64,000 nt of DNA from VAZQ01 sp963821505 (lineage in GTDB: Bacteria; Pseudomonadota; Alphaproteobacteria; Rhizobiales; Xanthobacteraceae): the NCBI GenBank assembly GCA_963821505.1, contig CAWGEH010000026.1:24544-88543 (forward strand). The letters run 5' to 3'. The notes beneath the pieces were generated by a model. It worked only from the letters and a program-made list of their open reading frames with translations. It ran no database searches and was not told the origin of the DNA. How positions within the stretch are numbered: position 1 is the first letter of the stretch; each line of letters starts with the position of its first letter. Of this stretch, positions 1 to 8,567 are shown piece after piece. The translations under genes and the position numbers were made by a program.

Positions 1-1
1 C

Positions 2-79
2 TGGGCCAATGACGACGCGATCAAGCTCGCCAAGGGGCTGCGCGCCGCGCTCGACAAGACGGCGAGCGTGAAGAGCTGA
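2..79 (+). CDS. C-terminal end of an unidentified protein (partial)
   Basis: An open frame runs in from the left edge and stops with TGA at 77-79. It encodes 25 residues that begin WANDDAIKLAKGL and end KTASVKS. The piece is helical, lysine-rich and has no diagnostic motif, so no function is proposed. The next gene starts 150 bp downstream on the same strand after its own ribosome binding site. Confidence 0.4.
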   Translation, partial: WANDDAIKLAKGLRAALDKTASVKS

Positions 80-230
80 GTGCGGCAATCGAGTACGCAA
101 CGCCGTTGGGTCGCGATCGAAGCGACCCAACTCCGTCCGTCACGCACGCACTTTTTCGGTGCCGCAACCGAAGAGCGGAAGGGCAACGCCGGAAGCACGA
201 ATCCCTCGCAACCTGATGATGGAGGCCGAC

Positions 231-743
231 ATGTCCAGAACAATCTCCGTACTCGTCACCGCGACGTTCCTGACCTTGGCGAGCGGTACCGCCGTTTGGT
301 CCGAAGAGGCCAAGGACCAGGACGCCCTCGCCAAGGCGATGGGCGGAGCGAAGGTTCGTTTGCAGCAGGGGCTGACGGCCAGCCAAAAAGAAGGCCAGCC
401 GATTTCCGGCAAGTTCGAACTGGACGACGGCAAGCTCCAGCTTTCCGTCTACACGTCGAAGGATGGCAAGTACTTCGAGGTCATCGTTGATCACAGGAAC
501 GGCAAGGTCTCGAAATCCGAGCCGATCTCGGAAGGCGACGATCTCAGCCACGCCAAATCTCAAAGCGCGGCAATGGCCAAGGCCAAGATTTCGCTGAAGG
601 AAGGCGTCGACAAGGCGGTGCGAGGCTCCGCCGGCTTCCGCGCCGTGAGCGCAACTCCCGACGTGAAGGATGGGCATTCCATTGCGGCAGTCGTCCTCAT
701 GAAGGGAAATCAATTCAAGACTGTCGAGCAGCAGTTGGACTAG
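231..743 (+). CDS. Secreted PepSY-domain protein
   Basis: A 170-residue protein with an N-terminal signal peptide (MSRTISVLVTATFLTLASG, then a polar stretch starting SEEAKDQ). The mature part holds two similar alpha/beta modules, near residues 35-95 and 105-170, with the PepSY-like pattern of a helix followed by strands (KYFEVIVDHRNGKV, later HSIAAVVLMKGNQF). PepSY modules are periplasmic and are often thought to inhibit proteases or sense envelope state; the exact role here is unknown. The start at 231 is chosen because GGAGG lies 5 bp upstream and the signal peptide follows at once. A longer in-frame start at 159 has no such support. It is the first gene of a co-directional run to 7399. Confidence 0.75.
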   Translation: MSRTISVLVTATFLTLASGTAVWSEEAKDQDALAKAMGGAKVRLQQGLTASQKEGQPISGKFELDDGKLQLSVYTSKDGKYFEVIVDHRNGKVSKSEPISEGDDLSHAKSQSAAMAKAKISLKEGVDKAVRGSAGFRAVSATPDVKDGHSIAAVVLMKGNQFKTVEQQLD

Positions 744-1007
744 CGCGCTCAACATTGACGGCGGTCAGCGGCATGCGTCGGTCGGAGAAGGTGAAGATGG
801 ACCGATACGCTGTGACGAGCGGGGGACAGGATCGCGACACCGCTGCCAGTCCGTCGGGCGCGCCCGATCATCGAGAACCGACGATGAAGACATCAGTGCC
901 ATCACCCCCGTCGTTGCGGCGGTGGCCGTCTCGGCGTTTCGCCGTTCGGATATCTATCGTAGCGGCGACGCTGCTGGTCGGAGTTCGGTCGACCGACCGC
1001 GCAAACG

Positions 1008-1934
1008 GTGAATTCGTCACCGTTGCGGCTCGAGGCCAAGATTTCCCTCGGCGAGGTCCGCGGTCGCATCGATCACATGGCGATCGATCTGTCGCGGCAA
1101 CGTCTCTTCGTTGCCGAACTCGGCAACGACAGCGTTGGGATTGTGGACCTGAAAGCCCGCAAGGTCATCCGCACCATCGACGGAATGAAGGAGCCGCAGG
1201 GCGTCGGGTACGTGCCGCCGATCGACGCACTGTACGTCTCGAACGCGGGCGACGGATCGGTGCGCGCTTTCCGGGGCGCGGACTATGCGGCCGCCGGACA
1301 GATCGATCTCGGCGACGATGCCGACAACATCCGGATAGACAGCGCCGCCAATCAGGTCTTCGTCGGATATGGCAGCGGCGGGCTGGCGGTGATCGACGCC
1401 AAGAGCTTCCAGAAGGTCGCCGACATTCCACTGCGCGCCCATCCGGAAAGCTTCCAGCTCGATCCGGACAGCAACCGAATTTTCGTCAATCTGCCCGATG
1501 CGCATGCGATTGCGGTGGTCGATCGCCGCGCCGGGCAGCAGACGGCAAATTGGCCGATCACCATCGCCGGCGGCAATTTTCCCATGGCGCTCCACCGAGC
1601 GGCGCAGCAAGTCCTCACCATTTTCCGCAACCCCGCCAAGCTCGGTGCATTCTCCAGCAAAGATGGCACGCTCATCGCCAGCCCGGAAATCTGTGGGGAC
1701 GCCGACGACCTGTTCGTCGACCCCAAGCGCAGCCGCATCTACGTCAGTTGCGGCGAAGGATTCTTGGACGTGCTCGACCCCGAAGCAAATGCGTTCAAAC
1801 GCATCGCGCACATTCCGACGGTCTTGGGAGCGCGGACGTCGCTCTTTGTTGCCGAGCTGGACCGGCTTCTGCTCGCCGTGAGGGCGCAAGCCGGGGAGTC
1901 GGCGGGCATCTGGGTGTTTCGCCCGGAACCTTAA
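1008..1934 (+). CDS. YVTN-type beta-propeller protein, signal peptide out of frame
   Basis: About 300 residues of beta-propeller repeats of the YVTN/surface-antigen type: blades with the recurring pattern LFVAELGNDSVGIVDL, ALYVSNAGDGSVRAF and RIFVNLPDAHAIAVVD. Such proteins are usually periplasmic and bind partners or redox cofactors. The open frame begins with a poor GTG at 1008 just after residues TAQT, which look like a signal peptidase site. A convincing signal peptide (MKTSVPSPPSLRRWPSRR followed by a hydrophobic core) is encoded in another frame from ATG 884. The gene therefore probably starts at 884 and carries a one-base frameshift near 970-990, real or from sequencing. It lies 21 bp upstream of the next gene. 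Confidence 0.7.
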   Translation: MNSSPLRLEAKISLGEVRGRIDHMAIDLSRQRLFVAELGNDSVGIVDLKARKVIRTIDGMKEPQGVGYVPPIDALYVSNAGDGSVRAFRGADYAAAGQIDLGDDADNIRIDSAANQVFVGYGSGGLAVIDAKSFQKVADIPLRAHPESFQLDPDSNRIFVNLPDAHAIAVVDRRAGQQTANWPITIAGGNFPMALHRAAQQVLTIFRNPAKLGAFSSKDGTLIASPEICGDADDLFVDPKRSRIYVSCGEGFLDVLDPEANAFKRIAHIPTVLGARTSLFVAELDRLLLAVRAQAGESAGIWVFRPEP

Positions 1935-1955
1935 CGCCATCCGAGTGAGTTAGAC

Positions 1956-2744
1956 ATGGTTGAACTCCGTGACATCTCGGCCTCGACGCTGGCACATAAG
2001 ATCTGCCTGTCCATCGCCTGCCTGTGCCTGGTCGCCATGGCGGCCAAGCCCGCTCTTGCCTTCCGGCCGTTCGACGGCACAGACGCTGCCGTTGCCGATC
2101 CGGGAAAAATGGAAATCGAGCTGCAGCCGGCCGGCACTTTGCATGATGACTCGGGGACCACGCTGATCGCGCCTGCAACGCGCTTCAATTACGGCGTGAC
2201 CGAAGGATGGGAGGCCGTCCTGGAGGGTCTGATCGAGACCCCGCTTTCACCCACGGGTCCTTCGAGCTTGTCGGCGGCCGGAGCATTCCTGAAAGGCGTG
2301 GTCAGACCTGGCAGCCTTCAGGATAAGGCCGGACCGAGTGTCGCCACGGAATTCGGCGTGCTGCTGCCGGACAGCATCGGCGATACGACATACGGCGCAA
2401 GTTGGGCATGGATCGTGTCCCAGCGTTGGGACTGGGGAACGGTCAGCCTGAACGCCGCCACGACGCTTACGCGTGAGCATCACGGAGACATCTTTCTGGG
2501 CAGCATCATCGAGGGTCCGGCGAAATGGACGGTGCGGCCCGTCGCGGAGATCTTCTACGAGAAGGAATTCGGGCAGTTCGAAACCGTATCCGGCCTCGTC
2601 GGATTGATCTGGCAGGTCAACGAAGATCTCGCCGTCGATGTCGGAGTGCGCCATGCGATCACGAACAACCGGCCGGTTGACGAACTCAGGGCGGGCGTAA
2701 CGTTCGGATTCCCGGTGTGGCGCAATGGTCCCGTTCGACACTGA
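1956..2744 (+). CDS. Predicted outer-membrane beta-barrel protein
   Basis: A 262-residue protein with a signal peptide that ends around PALA (residues 30-35). The mature part consists of alternating amphipathic strands rich in Gly, Trp and Tyr (YGVTEGWEAVLEGLIETP, YGASWAWIVSQRWDWGTVS) and ends in short hairpins (AGVTFGFPVW). This is the pattern of small transporter-like outer-membrane barrels found beside export genes. No enzyme motif is visible. It follows the beta-propeller gene by 21 bp and precedes a small secreted protein, so it probably shares their transcript. The outer-membrane location is inferred from strand pattern only. Confidence 0.6.
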   Translation: MVELRDISASTLAHKICLSIACLCLVAMAAKPALAFRPFDGTDAAVADPGKMEIELQPAGTLHDDSGTTLIAPATRFNYGVTEGWEAVLEGLIETPLSPTGPSSLSAAGAFLKGVVRPGSLQDKAGPSVATEFGVLLPDSIGDTTYGASWAWIVSQRWDWGTVSLNAATTLTREHHGDIFLGSIIEGPAKWTVRPVAEIFYEKEFGQFETVSGLVGLIWQVNEDLAVDVGVRHAITNNRPVDELRAGVTFGFPVWRNGPVRH

Positions 2745-2809
2745 ATCCTCCGGCTTGAGCAAGCGCATGCGGGCGTTCGCGAGGAACCGGCCAGCAGGGG
2801 AAATCGACG

Positions 2810-3286
2810 ATGCGAAATCCGATGATTTTCGCTTTGATGCTGGCCGGCGCGCCGGGAGCGACATTGGCACAGGACGCGAGTTCCGAACCCGCCCCCTATT
2901 GCGGGGAGCTGAACCGGGTAGCCGCCCTCGCGATGACGAGAGAGAAGTTTGCGTCCATCACCGGCAATGCCCGGGACGGCAATTTTCTGGACACGACCCT
3001 CCCGCTGCCGGGTTGGAAGAATTGCTCCCTCTACGGACCAGGGACCTATACGTGCGATTCGCAAGAATTGAGAACCGCCGAAGACGCCGAGAAGGCACAA
3101 GCAAGAACCGTGCACGAGATCAAAGCTTGCCTCGGACAGGCATGGGCTGAGGCCAAAGATCGATCCTCTTCCAGGTATGTCGTCTTGCACAGTGCAGCAC
3201 GGCCCGTTTCCATCACGCTGAGCACCGACGAGACGGACAAAAAAGAACACGTCGTCCGTCTCATCCTTTTCGTCCGGCGAAACTAG
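2810..3286 (+). CDS. Small secreted protein of unknown function
   Basis: A 158-residue protein with a clear signal peptide (MRNPMIFALMLAGAPGATLA, cut before QDASS). The mature part has four cysteines (PYCGELN, WKNCSLYG, YTCDSQE, KACLGQA) that could form two disulfides in the periplasm. I do not recognise the family. The start follows GGGGAAATCGACG. The ABC ATPase gene begins 9 bp after its stop, so the protein is probably made together with the exporter genes. Confidence 0.6.
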   Translation: MRNPMIFALMLAGAPGATLAQDASSEPAPYCGELNRVAALAMTREKFASITGNARDGNFLDTTLPLPGWKNCSLYGPGTYTCDSQELRTAEDAEKAQARTVHEIKACLGQAWAEAKDRSSSRYVVLHSAARPVSITLSTDETDKKEHVVRLILFVRRN

Positions 3287-3295
3287 GTCCGGGAA

Positions 3296-4048
3296 ATGAC
3301 CGCATCGACCACCATCGCGCGCGATCCCACCGCCGGTTGCGCGCCCGCGCTGATGCAGGTTGCCGGGCTCGCCAAGCGGTACGGCGAGCAGCGCGCGCTC
3401 GCCGATATTTCGTTTGGGGTGAACGCCGGGGAGGTTCTGGGCCTGATCGGACCGAACGGCGCCGGCAAGACCACGCTGCTGGAGGCGATCGCCGGCATTC
3501 TGCCCGCCGACGGCGGCCGCATTTTCTGGCGCGGGACATCCCTTCCCCTGCCGCGCCGTCGCGAGCTCATGTTCTACCTGCCGGATGGACTGCGCCCTTG
3601 GGAAGACCAGTACGCTGCCGACGTGATTGAATTCTTCACCGCTGCATATGGCAGGCCCGCAAGCTTCGCGGCGTCAGCGGTCCGCTCGCTCGGCCTCGCG
3701 CCGGTTCTGCACAAGCGCGTCGGCGCCTTGTCGAAAGGCTATGCCCGCCGCCTCATGCTGGCGCTCGCGCTCGTCACACCGCAGCCTCTGCTGCTGATGG
3801 ACGAGCCATTTGACGGTTTCGATCTCAGACAGACGCGCGAGATCATGGGCGTGCTCCGTGAACTCGCCCGCAGTGGGCGCACGCTCGTTCTGGCCATTCA
3901 CCAGTTGATCGACGCCGAACGGGTCTGCGACCGCTTCGTGCTGCTGGTCGAGGGCCGGATCCGCGGTATCGGCACGCTGGCGCAGCTGCGCGCGCAGATC
4001 GGGATGGCCTCGGCCGGATTGGAGGACGTGTTCCTTGCGCTCACCTGA
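3296..4048 (+). CDS. ABC transporter ATP-binding protein
   Basis: A 250-residue ATPase subunit with all core motifs: Walker A GPNGAGKTT near residue 52, signature LSKGYARR near 145 (a variant of LSGGQ typical of ABC-2 exporters), Walker B LLLMDEP near 163, and a switch histidine in LAIHQ near 201. It should power the membrane subunit encoded directly downstream, whose start overlaps this gene by 14 bp. That overlap is typical of translationally coupled ATPase-permease pairs. The substrate is unknown. The neighbouring secreted and beta-barrel proteins suggest export or envelope assembly. Confidence 0.9.
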   Translation: MTASTTIARDPTAGCAPALMQVAGLAKRYGEQRALADISFGVNAGEVLGLIGPNGAGKTTLLEAIAGILPADGGRIFWRGTSLPLPRRRELMFYLPDGLRPWEDQYAADVIEFFTAAYGRPASFAASAVRSLGLAPVLHKRVGALSKGYARRLMLALALVTPQPLLLMDEPFDGFDLRQTREIMGVLRELARSGRTLVLAIHQLIDAERVCDRFVLLVEGRIRGIGTLAQLRAQIGMASAGLEDVFLALT

Positions 4049-5402
4049 TCCAGCGGTCGTCCGGCATGCTCCCTTTCGCCCGTTGCTGGCCAAGGAGCTG
4101 CGGGAAATCGCGAGCGGCCGCGCGCTATGGACCTTGCTGCTGCTGCTCTGCCCGCTCGTCGGCTACAGCTTCTGGCAAGCGGTCGTGCTTTACGGTGAGG
4201 CCAGCGCGGCCGCGCGCGATGCGCCGGTGCTTGCCGGCGGGCTCTCGCCGCTTGACGGCGTGCTGGTCCCGACCTTCGGCGCGCTCTACGTCGCCGTCAC
4301 CCTGCTGTTTCCATTCGTGGCTATTCGAAGCCTCGGGCGCGAGAAGGAGACCGGCGCGCTGCGCTTGCTGGTGCAGTTGCCCTATCGGGTGCCGACATTG
4401 ATCGCGGCCAAGATGGCGGCGATTTTCGCCGCCTGGCTTGCCGCGCTCATTCCCGCGGCTTCCGCCCTGGCGATCTGGGCCGCGCTCGGCGGCCACCTCT
4501 ATGGGCCGGAAACACTCAATCTTCTCCTGGGTCATCTGCTCTACGGGTTGCTGGTCGGCGCCATCGCGCTGTTTTCGGCGAGCATTTCCGAAAGCTCGGC
4601 AACGGCAGCGATCCTCGCGCTCGCCTTCACGATCGGCTCGTGGGTGCTGGACTTTGCGCTGGCCGGACAACCCGGCGCCCTCGATTGGATCTCGCGGCTG
4701 TCGCTGACGCAGACGCTGCGCGGTTTCGAGCAGGGGCTCCTGTCGCCGGGCCTCTTGCTGGGCGTCGTTGCGGCGATCGGAGCCTTTGCCGCGCTGTCGG
4801 CGGTGTGGCTGCATCCCGGCGTGGCGCTCGGCACCAAGGTCATGCGGTCCACGGTCTGCGCGGCCATCGCCGCGGCCGTGTTCGCCGCGGCCGCCCAGGT
4901 CGGAGGATCGGTCGATCTCACCGAGGATCGCCGCAATTCGTTTCCTGCCGCGGACGAGCGGGCGCTCGCCGGGCTTCGCGACCCGCTGGTCATCACGGTT
5001 CACCTGGCGCCGGAAGACCCGCGCTACGTCGATCTGCGCCGCAGCGTGCTGGCCAAGCTCGAGCGGGCGCTTCCGCGCGTCACCATTCGGCTCGCCACGA
5101 CCGGCCAAAGCGTCGTGGGCAGCACCGGCGACGAGGCTTACGGAGAGATCGAGTATTCCTATGGCGGCCGTTCCGACAAGAGCAGATCCACCAGCCCGCG
5201 CGAAATCCTGCCCTTGCTCTACGCGCTGGCGGGAAAGCCGGCTCCGGCATCGGCCGGTGGCGAGGAGTATCCCGGCTACCCGAAGATCGCCGGCGGGCAA
5301 TGGACGCTGGCCTGGTTCCTCGTCGGCCTCCCGTTGCTGATCGCCGTTGCGTGGTGGTGGAGCCGCCGCGCGCCGCGCGTTGCCGCACGAACTCGTCAAT
5401 GA
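4035..5402 (+). CDS. ABC-2 permease fused to a GldG-like extracytoplasmic domain
   Basis: A 455-residue membrane protein. Residues 1-275 contain about six hydrophobic helices in the ABC-2/GldF pattern (LWTLLLLLCPLVGYSF, LYVAVTLLFPFVAI, ILALAFTIGSWVLDFAL). Residues 290-420 form a soluble, probably periplasmic domain resembling the GldG/ABC-auxiliary type (LRDPLVITVHLAPEDPRY, then an alpha/beta region). A last helix (LAWFLVGLPLLIAVAWW) precedes a basic tail. In gliding bacteria GldF and GldG are separate proteins, so this is a compact fusion. It overlaps the ATPase gene and is followed by a secreted LamG-like protein after 12 bp. The GldG assignment is by pattern and could be wrong. Confidence 0.75.
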   Translation: MRSPDPAVVRHAPFRPLLAKELREIASGRALWTLLLLLCPLVGYSFWQAVVLYGEASAAARDAPVLAGGLSPLDGVLVPTFGALYVAVTLLFPFVAIRSLGREKETGALRLLVQLPYRVPTLIAAKMAAIFAAWLAALIPAASALAIWAALGGHLYGPETLNLLLGHLLYGLLVGAIALFSASISESSATAAILALAFTIGSWVLDFALAGQPGALDWISRLSLTQTLRGFEQGLLSPGLLLGVVAAIGAFAALSAVWLHPGVALGTKVMRSTVCAAIAAAVFAAAAQVGGSVDLTEDRRNSFPAADERALAGLRDPLVITVHLAPEDPRYVDLRRSVLAKLERALPRVTIRLATTGQSVVGSTGDEAYGEIEYSYGGRSDKSRSTSPREILPLLYALAGKPAPASAGGEEYPGYPKIAGGQWTLAWFLVGLPLLIAVAWWWSRRAPRVAARTRQ

Positions 5403-5414
5403 TGGAGGTCAACC

Positions 5415-6140
5415 ATGAAAATCGCCAGAAGCACCATCACGACAGCTATTGCCTGCACCGGCTTTGCCGCGCTGCTGGTATGCGCAAGCGCGGCGGACTC
5501 GCTGAAACTCGAGTTCTCGGACGATACCGTCGGGGCCGAGCCGAAATCATTCTTGAGCGTCGTCGGCGTCTGGCGGATCGAGGCCGAAGGAAACAACAAG
5601 GTGCTCGCCGTCGACGGCCGGCAGTGGAAGGAAGGACAGACCGCGGCCGGCATCGCGGACAAGGCGCGCGCGCTCTATGGCGACCGCTATGCCGAGTTCC
5701 TCGATCGCGTTCAGGCCTACGCCTATTTCCCCTACACCGTCGCCAAGGACGTGACGGATTTCCGCGATGGCGACATCACCGTGCGTTTCGAAGGAATTTC
5801 GGGCCGCATCGATCAAGGCGCGGGAATCCTGTTCAACCTCAAGCCGAACGGCGACTACCTGACGATTCGCGCAAACCCGCTCGAGAACAATCTGGTGCTG
5901 TGGAAATTCGAGAAGGGCAAGCGCTCTTCGGTCAAATGGATTCGCAATACGCCGACCGCAACACGGCAGTGGCACGACCTCAAAGTCCGCATCGCCGGGG
6001 CCAAGGTCGCGGGCTATCTCGACGGCAAGCTCTACCTGGAGCACGTCCTGCCGGCGCCGGTCGCCGGACGCATCGGCCTGTGGTCCAAGTCCGACAGCCA
6101 CGTGTACTTCGACGACTTTACCGTCACACCTGCCGACTGA
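5415..6140 (+). CDS. Secreted concanavalin A/LamG-like protein
   Basis: A 241-residue protein with a signal peptide (MKIARSTITTAIACTGFAAL, cut near ASAAD). The mature part has the jelly-roll pattern of concanavalin A-like domains related to DUF1080: DFRDGDITVRFEGISG, GAGILFNLKPNGDYLTIRA, then WHDLKVRIAGAKVAGYLDGK and a final YFDDFTVTPAD strand. Such domains usually bind carbohydrate. No catalytic residues are evident, so binding rather than hydrolysis is the safer reading. GGAGG lies 6 bp upstream of the start, and the gene follows the permease by 12 bp. Confidence 0.65.
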   Translation: MKIARSTITTAIACTGFAALLVCASAADSLKLEFSDDTVGAEPKSFLSVVGVWRIEAEGNNKVLAVDGRQWKEGQTAAGIADKARALYGDRYAEFLDRVQAYAYFPYTVAKDVTDFRDGDITVRFEGISGRIDQGAGILFNLKPNGDYLTIRANPLENNLVLWKFEKGKRSSVKWIRNTPTATRQWHDLKVRIAGAKVAGYLDGKLYLEHVLPAPVAGRIGLWSKSDSHVYFDDFTVTPAD

Positions 6141-6190
6141 TCATCGCAGCCAAATCGCATGACGGCGCCGTCGCGCCCGGGGTCCAAAGC

Positions 6191-7399
6191 GTGAGCAGAC
6201 CATGGAACGTGTTCTACCTTTACGCGGCGCGCGCGGCGCGCGGGTTCGGGGACGGATTCGCCGCCATCATCCTGCCGGCCTACTTGATCGAGGTCGGCTT
6301 CGACCCGTTCCAGATCGGAATCGTGGCGACCGCGGCGCTTCTGGGTTCGGCGGCCACGACCTTGGCCATCGGGTTTTTGGCTCCGCGCTACGACCTGCGC
6401 ACGCTTCTCCTGGTGTGTGCGTTGCTGATGATCGTGACGGGGGTCGTCATCCCGAACGTCCAGCACCTCGTCTTCATCGCGGCGATCGCCTTCGTCGGCA
6501 CCATGAATCCGACCACGGGAGACATCGGAATTCATGTGCCGCTGGAGCAGGCCGCTCTCGCCCAACGCGCTGCGGACCGGGAGAGGACGCACATTTTCGC
6601 GCGCTACAGCCTGGTCGGCGCACTATCCATCGCAGCCGGCGCGCTCGCAGCCGGGGCCCCGGACCTCTTGGTTTCGTTCGGGCTGGGCAAGATCGCCGCG
6701 CTGCAGGCCATGTTCTACCTCTATGCCGCGCTCGGGCTGCTGGGGGCGGCCTTCTATTCGTATCTCCCTCGCAGCAAGACGAAGGACACAGCGCGGCACA
6801 CCACCGCGTTGGGCCCGTCGCGCCGCACCGTTTACAAGCTCGCCGCGCTCTTCAGCCTGGATTCCTTCGCGGGCGGCTTCACCGTGCAATCGCTGCTGGC
6901 GCTCTGGCTGTTCGAGCGCTTCGAGCTCACGCTTGCCGCCGCGAGCGCCTTCTTCTTCTGGTCAAACGTTCTGACCGCCTTCTCGTATCTTGCGGCGGTG
7001 CGCCTGGGCAGGCGCTTCGGCCTCGTCAACACGATGGTCTTTACCCACATCCCGTCGAGCATCTGCCTCATTCTCGCGGCGTTCTCGTCGAATCTCACGA
7101 TCGTCCTTGGCCTGCTGCTGGTGCGGTCCGCGTTCGCGCAGATGGACGTGCCCACGCGCACATCCTACGTGATGGCGGTCGTGACGCCGGCCGAGCGCAC
7201 GGCCGCCGCGAGCGTGACGGCGGTCCCACGCAGCTTGGCGTCGGCGATCAGCCCGGCGTTGTCCGGCGCGCTGTTGTCGACGTCGTTCTCGGGATTGCCG
7301 CTCGTCATTTGCGGCGTGTTGAAGATCATCTACGACCTGTCGCTGCTGTTTTCGTTTCGGCACATAAAACCGCCTGAGGAAGAGGAAGCGCCGAAGTAA
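6191..7399 (+). CDS. Major facilitator superfamily transporter
   Basis: A 402-residue polytopic inner-membrane protein with twelve hydrophobic segments in two halves of six (AIILPAYLIEVGFDPFQIGI, FGLGKIAALQAMFYLYAALG, ALFSLDSFAGGFTVQSLL). The cytoplasmic loop after TM2 has a degenerate MFS motif (FLAPRYDLRTLL). The start is taken as GTG 6191, the only candidate in frame close to the first helix; a nearby ATG at 6159 is out of frame. The family exports or imports small molecules, and the substrate cannot be told. It closes the co-directional gene run that begins at 231. Confidence 0.75.
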   Translation: MSRPWNVFYLYAARAARGFGDGFAAIILPAYLIEVGFDPFQIGIVATAALLGSAATTLAIGFLAPRYDLRTLLLVCALLMIVTGVVIPNVQHLVFIAAIAFVGTMNPTTGDIGIHVPLEQAALAQRAADRERTHIFARYSLVGALSIAAGALAAGAPDLLVSFGLGKIAALQAMFYLYAALGLLGAAFYSYLPRSKTKDTARHTTALGPSRRTVYKLAALFSLDSFAGGFTVQSLLALWLFERFELTLAAASAFFFWSNVLTAFSYLAAVRLGRRFGLVNTMVFTHIPSSICLILAAFSSNLTIVLGLLLVRSAFAQMDVPTRTSYVMAVVTPAERTAAASVTAVPRSLASAISPALSGALLSTSFSGLPLVICGVLKIIYDLSLLFSFRHIKPPEEEEAPK

Positions 7400-7493
7400 G
7401 CTTCCGCGGCGCGCAAGCTCGATCCGCGAGCCGGACACGCGAAGGTCCGGCGCGTGCGGCGCGACATCGATTCGAGCAGTCCGTCGCCTTGCC

Positions 7494-8434
7494 CTATGCA
7501 GCGATGCTCAACAACCGCAGGCAATTGCCGGCGGCGATGGCGTCCTGCTCGTCGTCCGAAAGTCCGGCGTTCTGCATCGCGTCCGTAAGCGGGCCGCGAA
7601 CGGGCCCACCCGCGATCGGGAAGTCGCTACCCGCAACGACATTGTCGGCGCCCAGCAGATCGACCGATGCGCGGATCAGCGCGGGGTGAAACAAGCTCGT
7701 GTCGATGAACACGTGTTGGCGCATCACGTCGATGGTGCCGGAAGGCAGGCGACTCTGGCTCGAGAGGCCCGCTGCCATTGCCAGGCCGCCAATCGCATGC
7801 GCCGTCACGACCACGCGCAAGCCGGGCAACTCGGTGAACACCCCGCCTTCGGCCATGGCGATAAGGGAAGCCGAATTTACCGTGCCGCGCGCGAACAGCG
7901 TCCCGATAAGCCCATAGGGAGCCATCTGGCGCGTGAGCGGCTGCGGCGCCACCGGATGCACGAAGACCGGCACGCCGAGCTTCGCGGCAACTTCAAGCGT
8001 GGGGCGCGCCTGCGAGGCATCGATCATGAGGTCGCCGCGCGCACAGTCGACGAAAAGCCCGCGCAATCCAAGATCGCCGATCGCACGCTCGGCCTCGCGG
8101 GCGGACCTGTCGCCGTCGTAGCCATCGACCGACGCCAGCCCGTGAATACGGCCCGGACCAGCCCTGCGAGATGGTCGTTCGTCGCCATGATGGTTTCGTG
8201 CGGCACGCGGCCTTCCGCATCCGCGATCAGCGCGGCGGGTATGTTGACGACACGCGCGCTTATTTCGCCCTCGCGAATGTCCTTCAGCAAAAGGTCCTCG
8301 TCGGACAGCCTGCGCGCAATCGCTTCCCAGCGGACGCGCTGGTTTGCGGGAGCGCTCTGCGCGGCGGTCAATTCGAAGCGCGCAGGAATGTGGTGATTGT
8401 GAAAGTCGATAATGCTTGAATGCGCGTGCGACAT
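7494..8434 (-). pseudogene. Amidohydrolase family protein, split by a frameshift
   Basis: Two overlapping minus-strand frames together make one amidohydrolase (Amidohydro_2) of about 310 residues. The N-terminal frame starts at 8434 after GGGAGAACGAAAA and carries the metal-binding strand IIDFHNHHIPARF. The C-terminal frame resumes at RIHGLASVDGYDGD and contains GVPVFVHPVAPQP, VTAHAIGGLA and NVVAGSDFPIAGGP, with the expected metal-binding histidines and aspartate. The reading frame changes near 8150-8153, where one base appears to be missing. Apart from that the gene looks intact, so this may be a sequencing error. The family hydrolyses or decarboxylates small cyclic acids and amides; the substrate is unknown. 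Confidence 0.7.
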
Positions 8435-8567
8435 TTTTCGTTCTCCCGAAGCGATGCCGGACGATCGCGTCCAAAGGGGCCTGGAGGCCCGCCGACAAGA
8501 GGGAAATCACTGGAAATCGGTCTTGCCGGCGAAGCGTTCTTTCCCCACGTCGCCTGCCCGTCCTAGA

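Noticed and set aside
4640..6190. The N-terminal 500 codons of the long frame that ends in the MFS transporter
   Set aside because: They overlap the permease and LamG-like genes in another frame and are Arg-rich; only the part from 6191 is a transporter.
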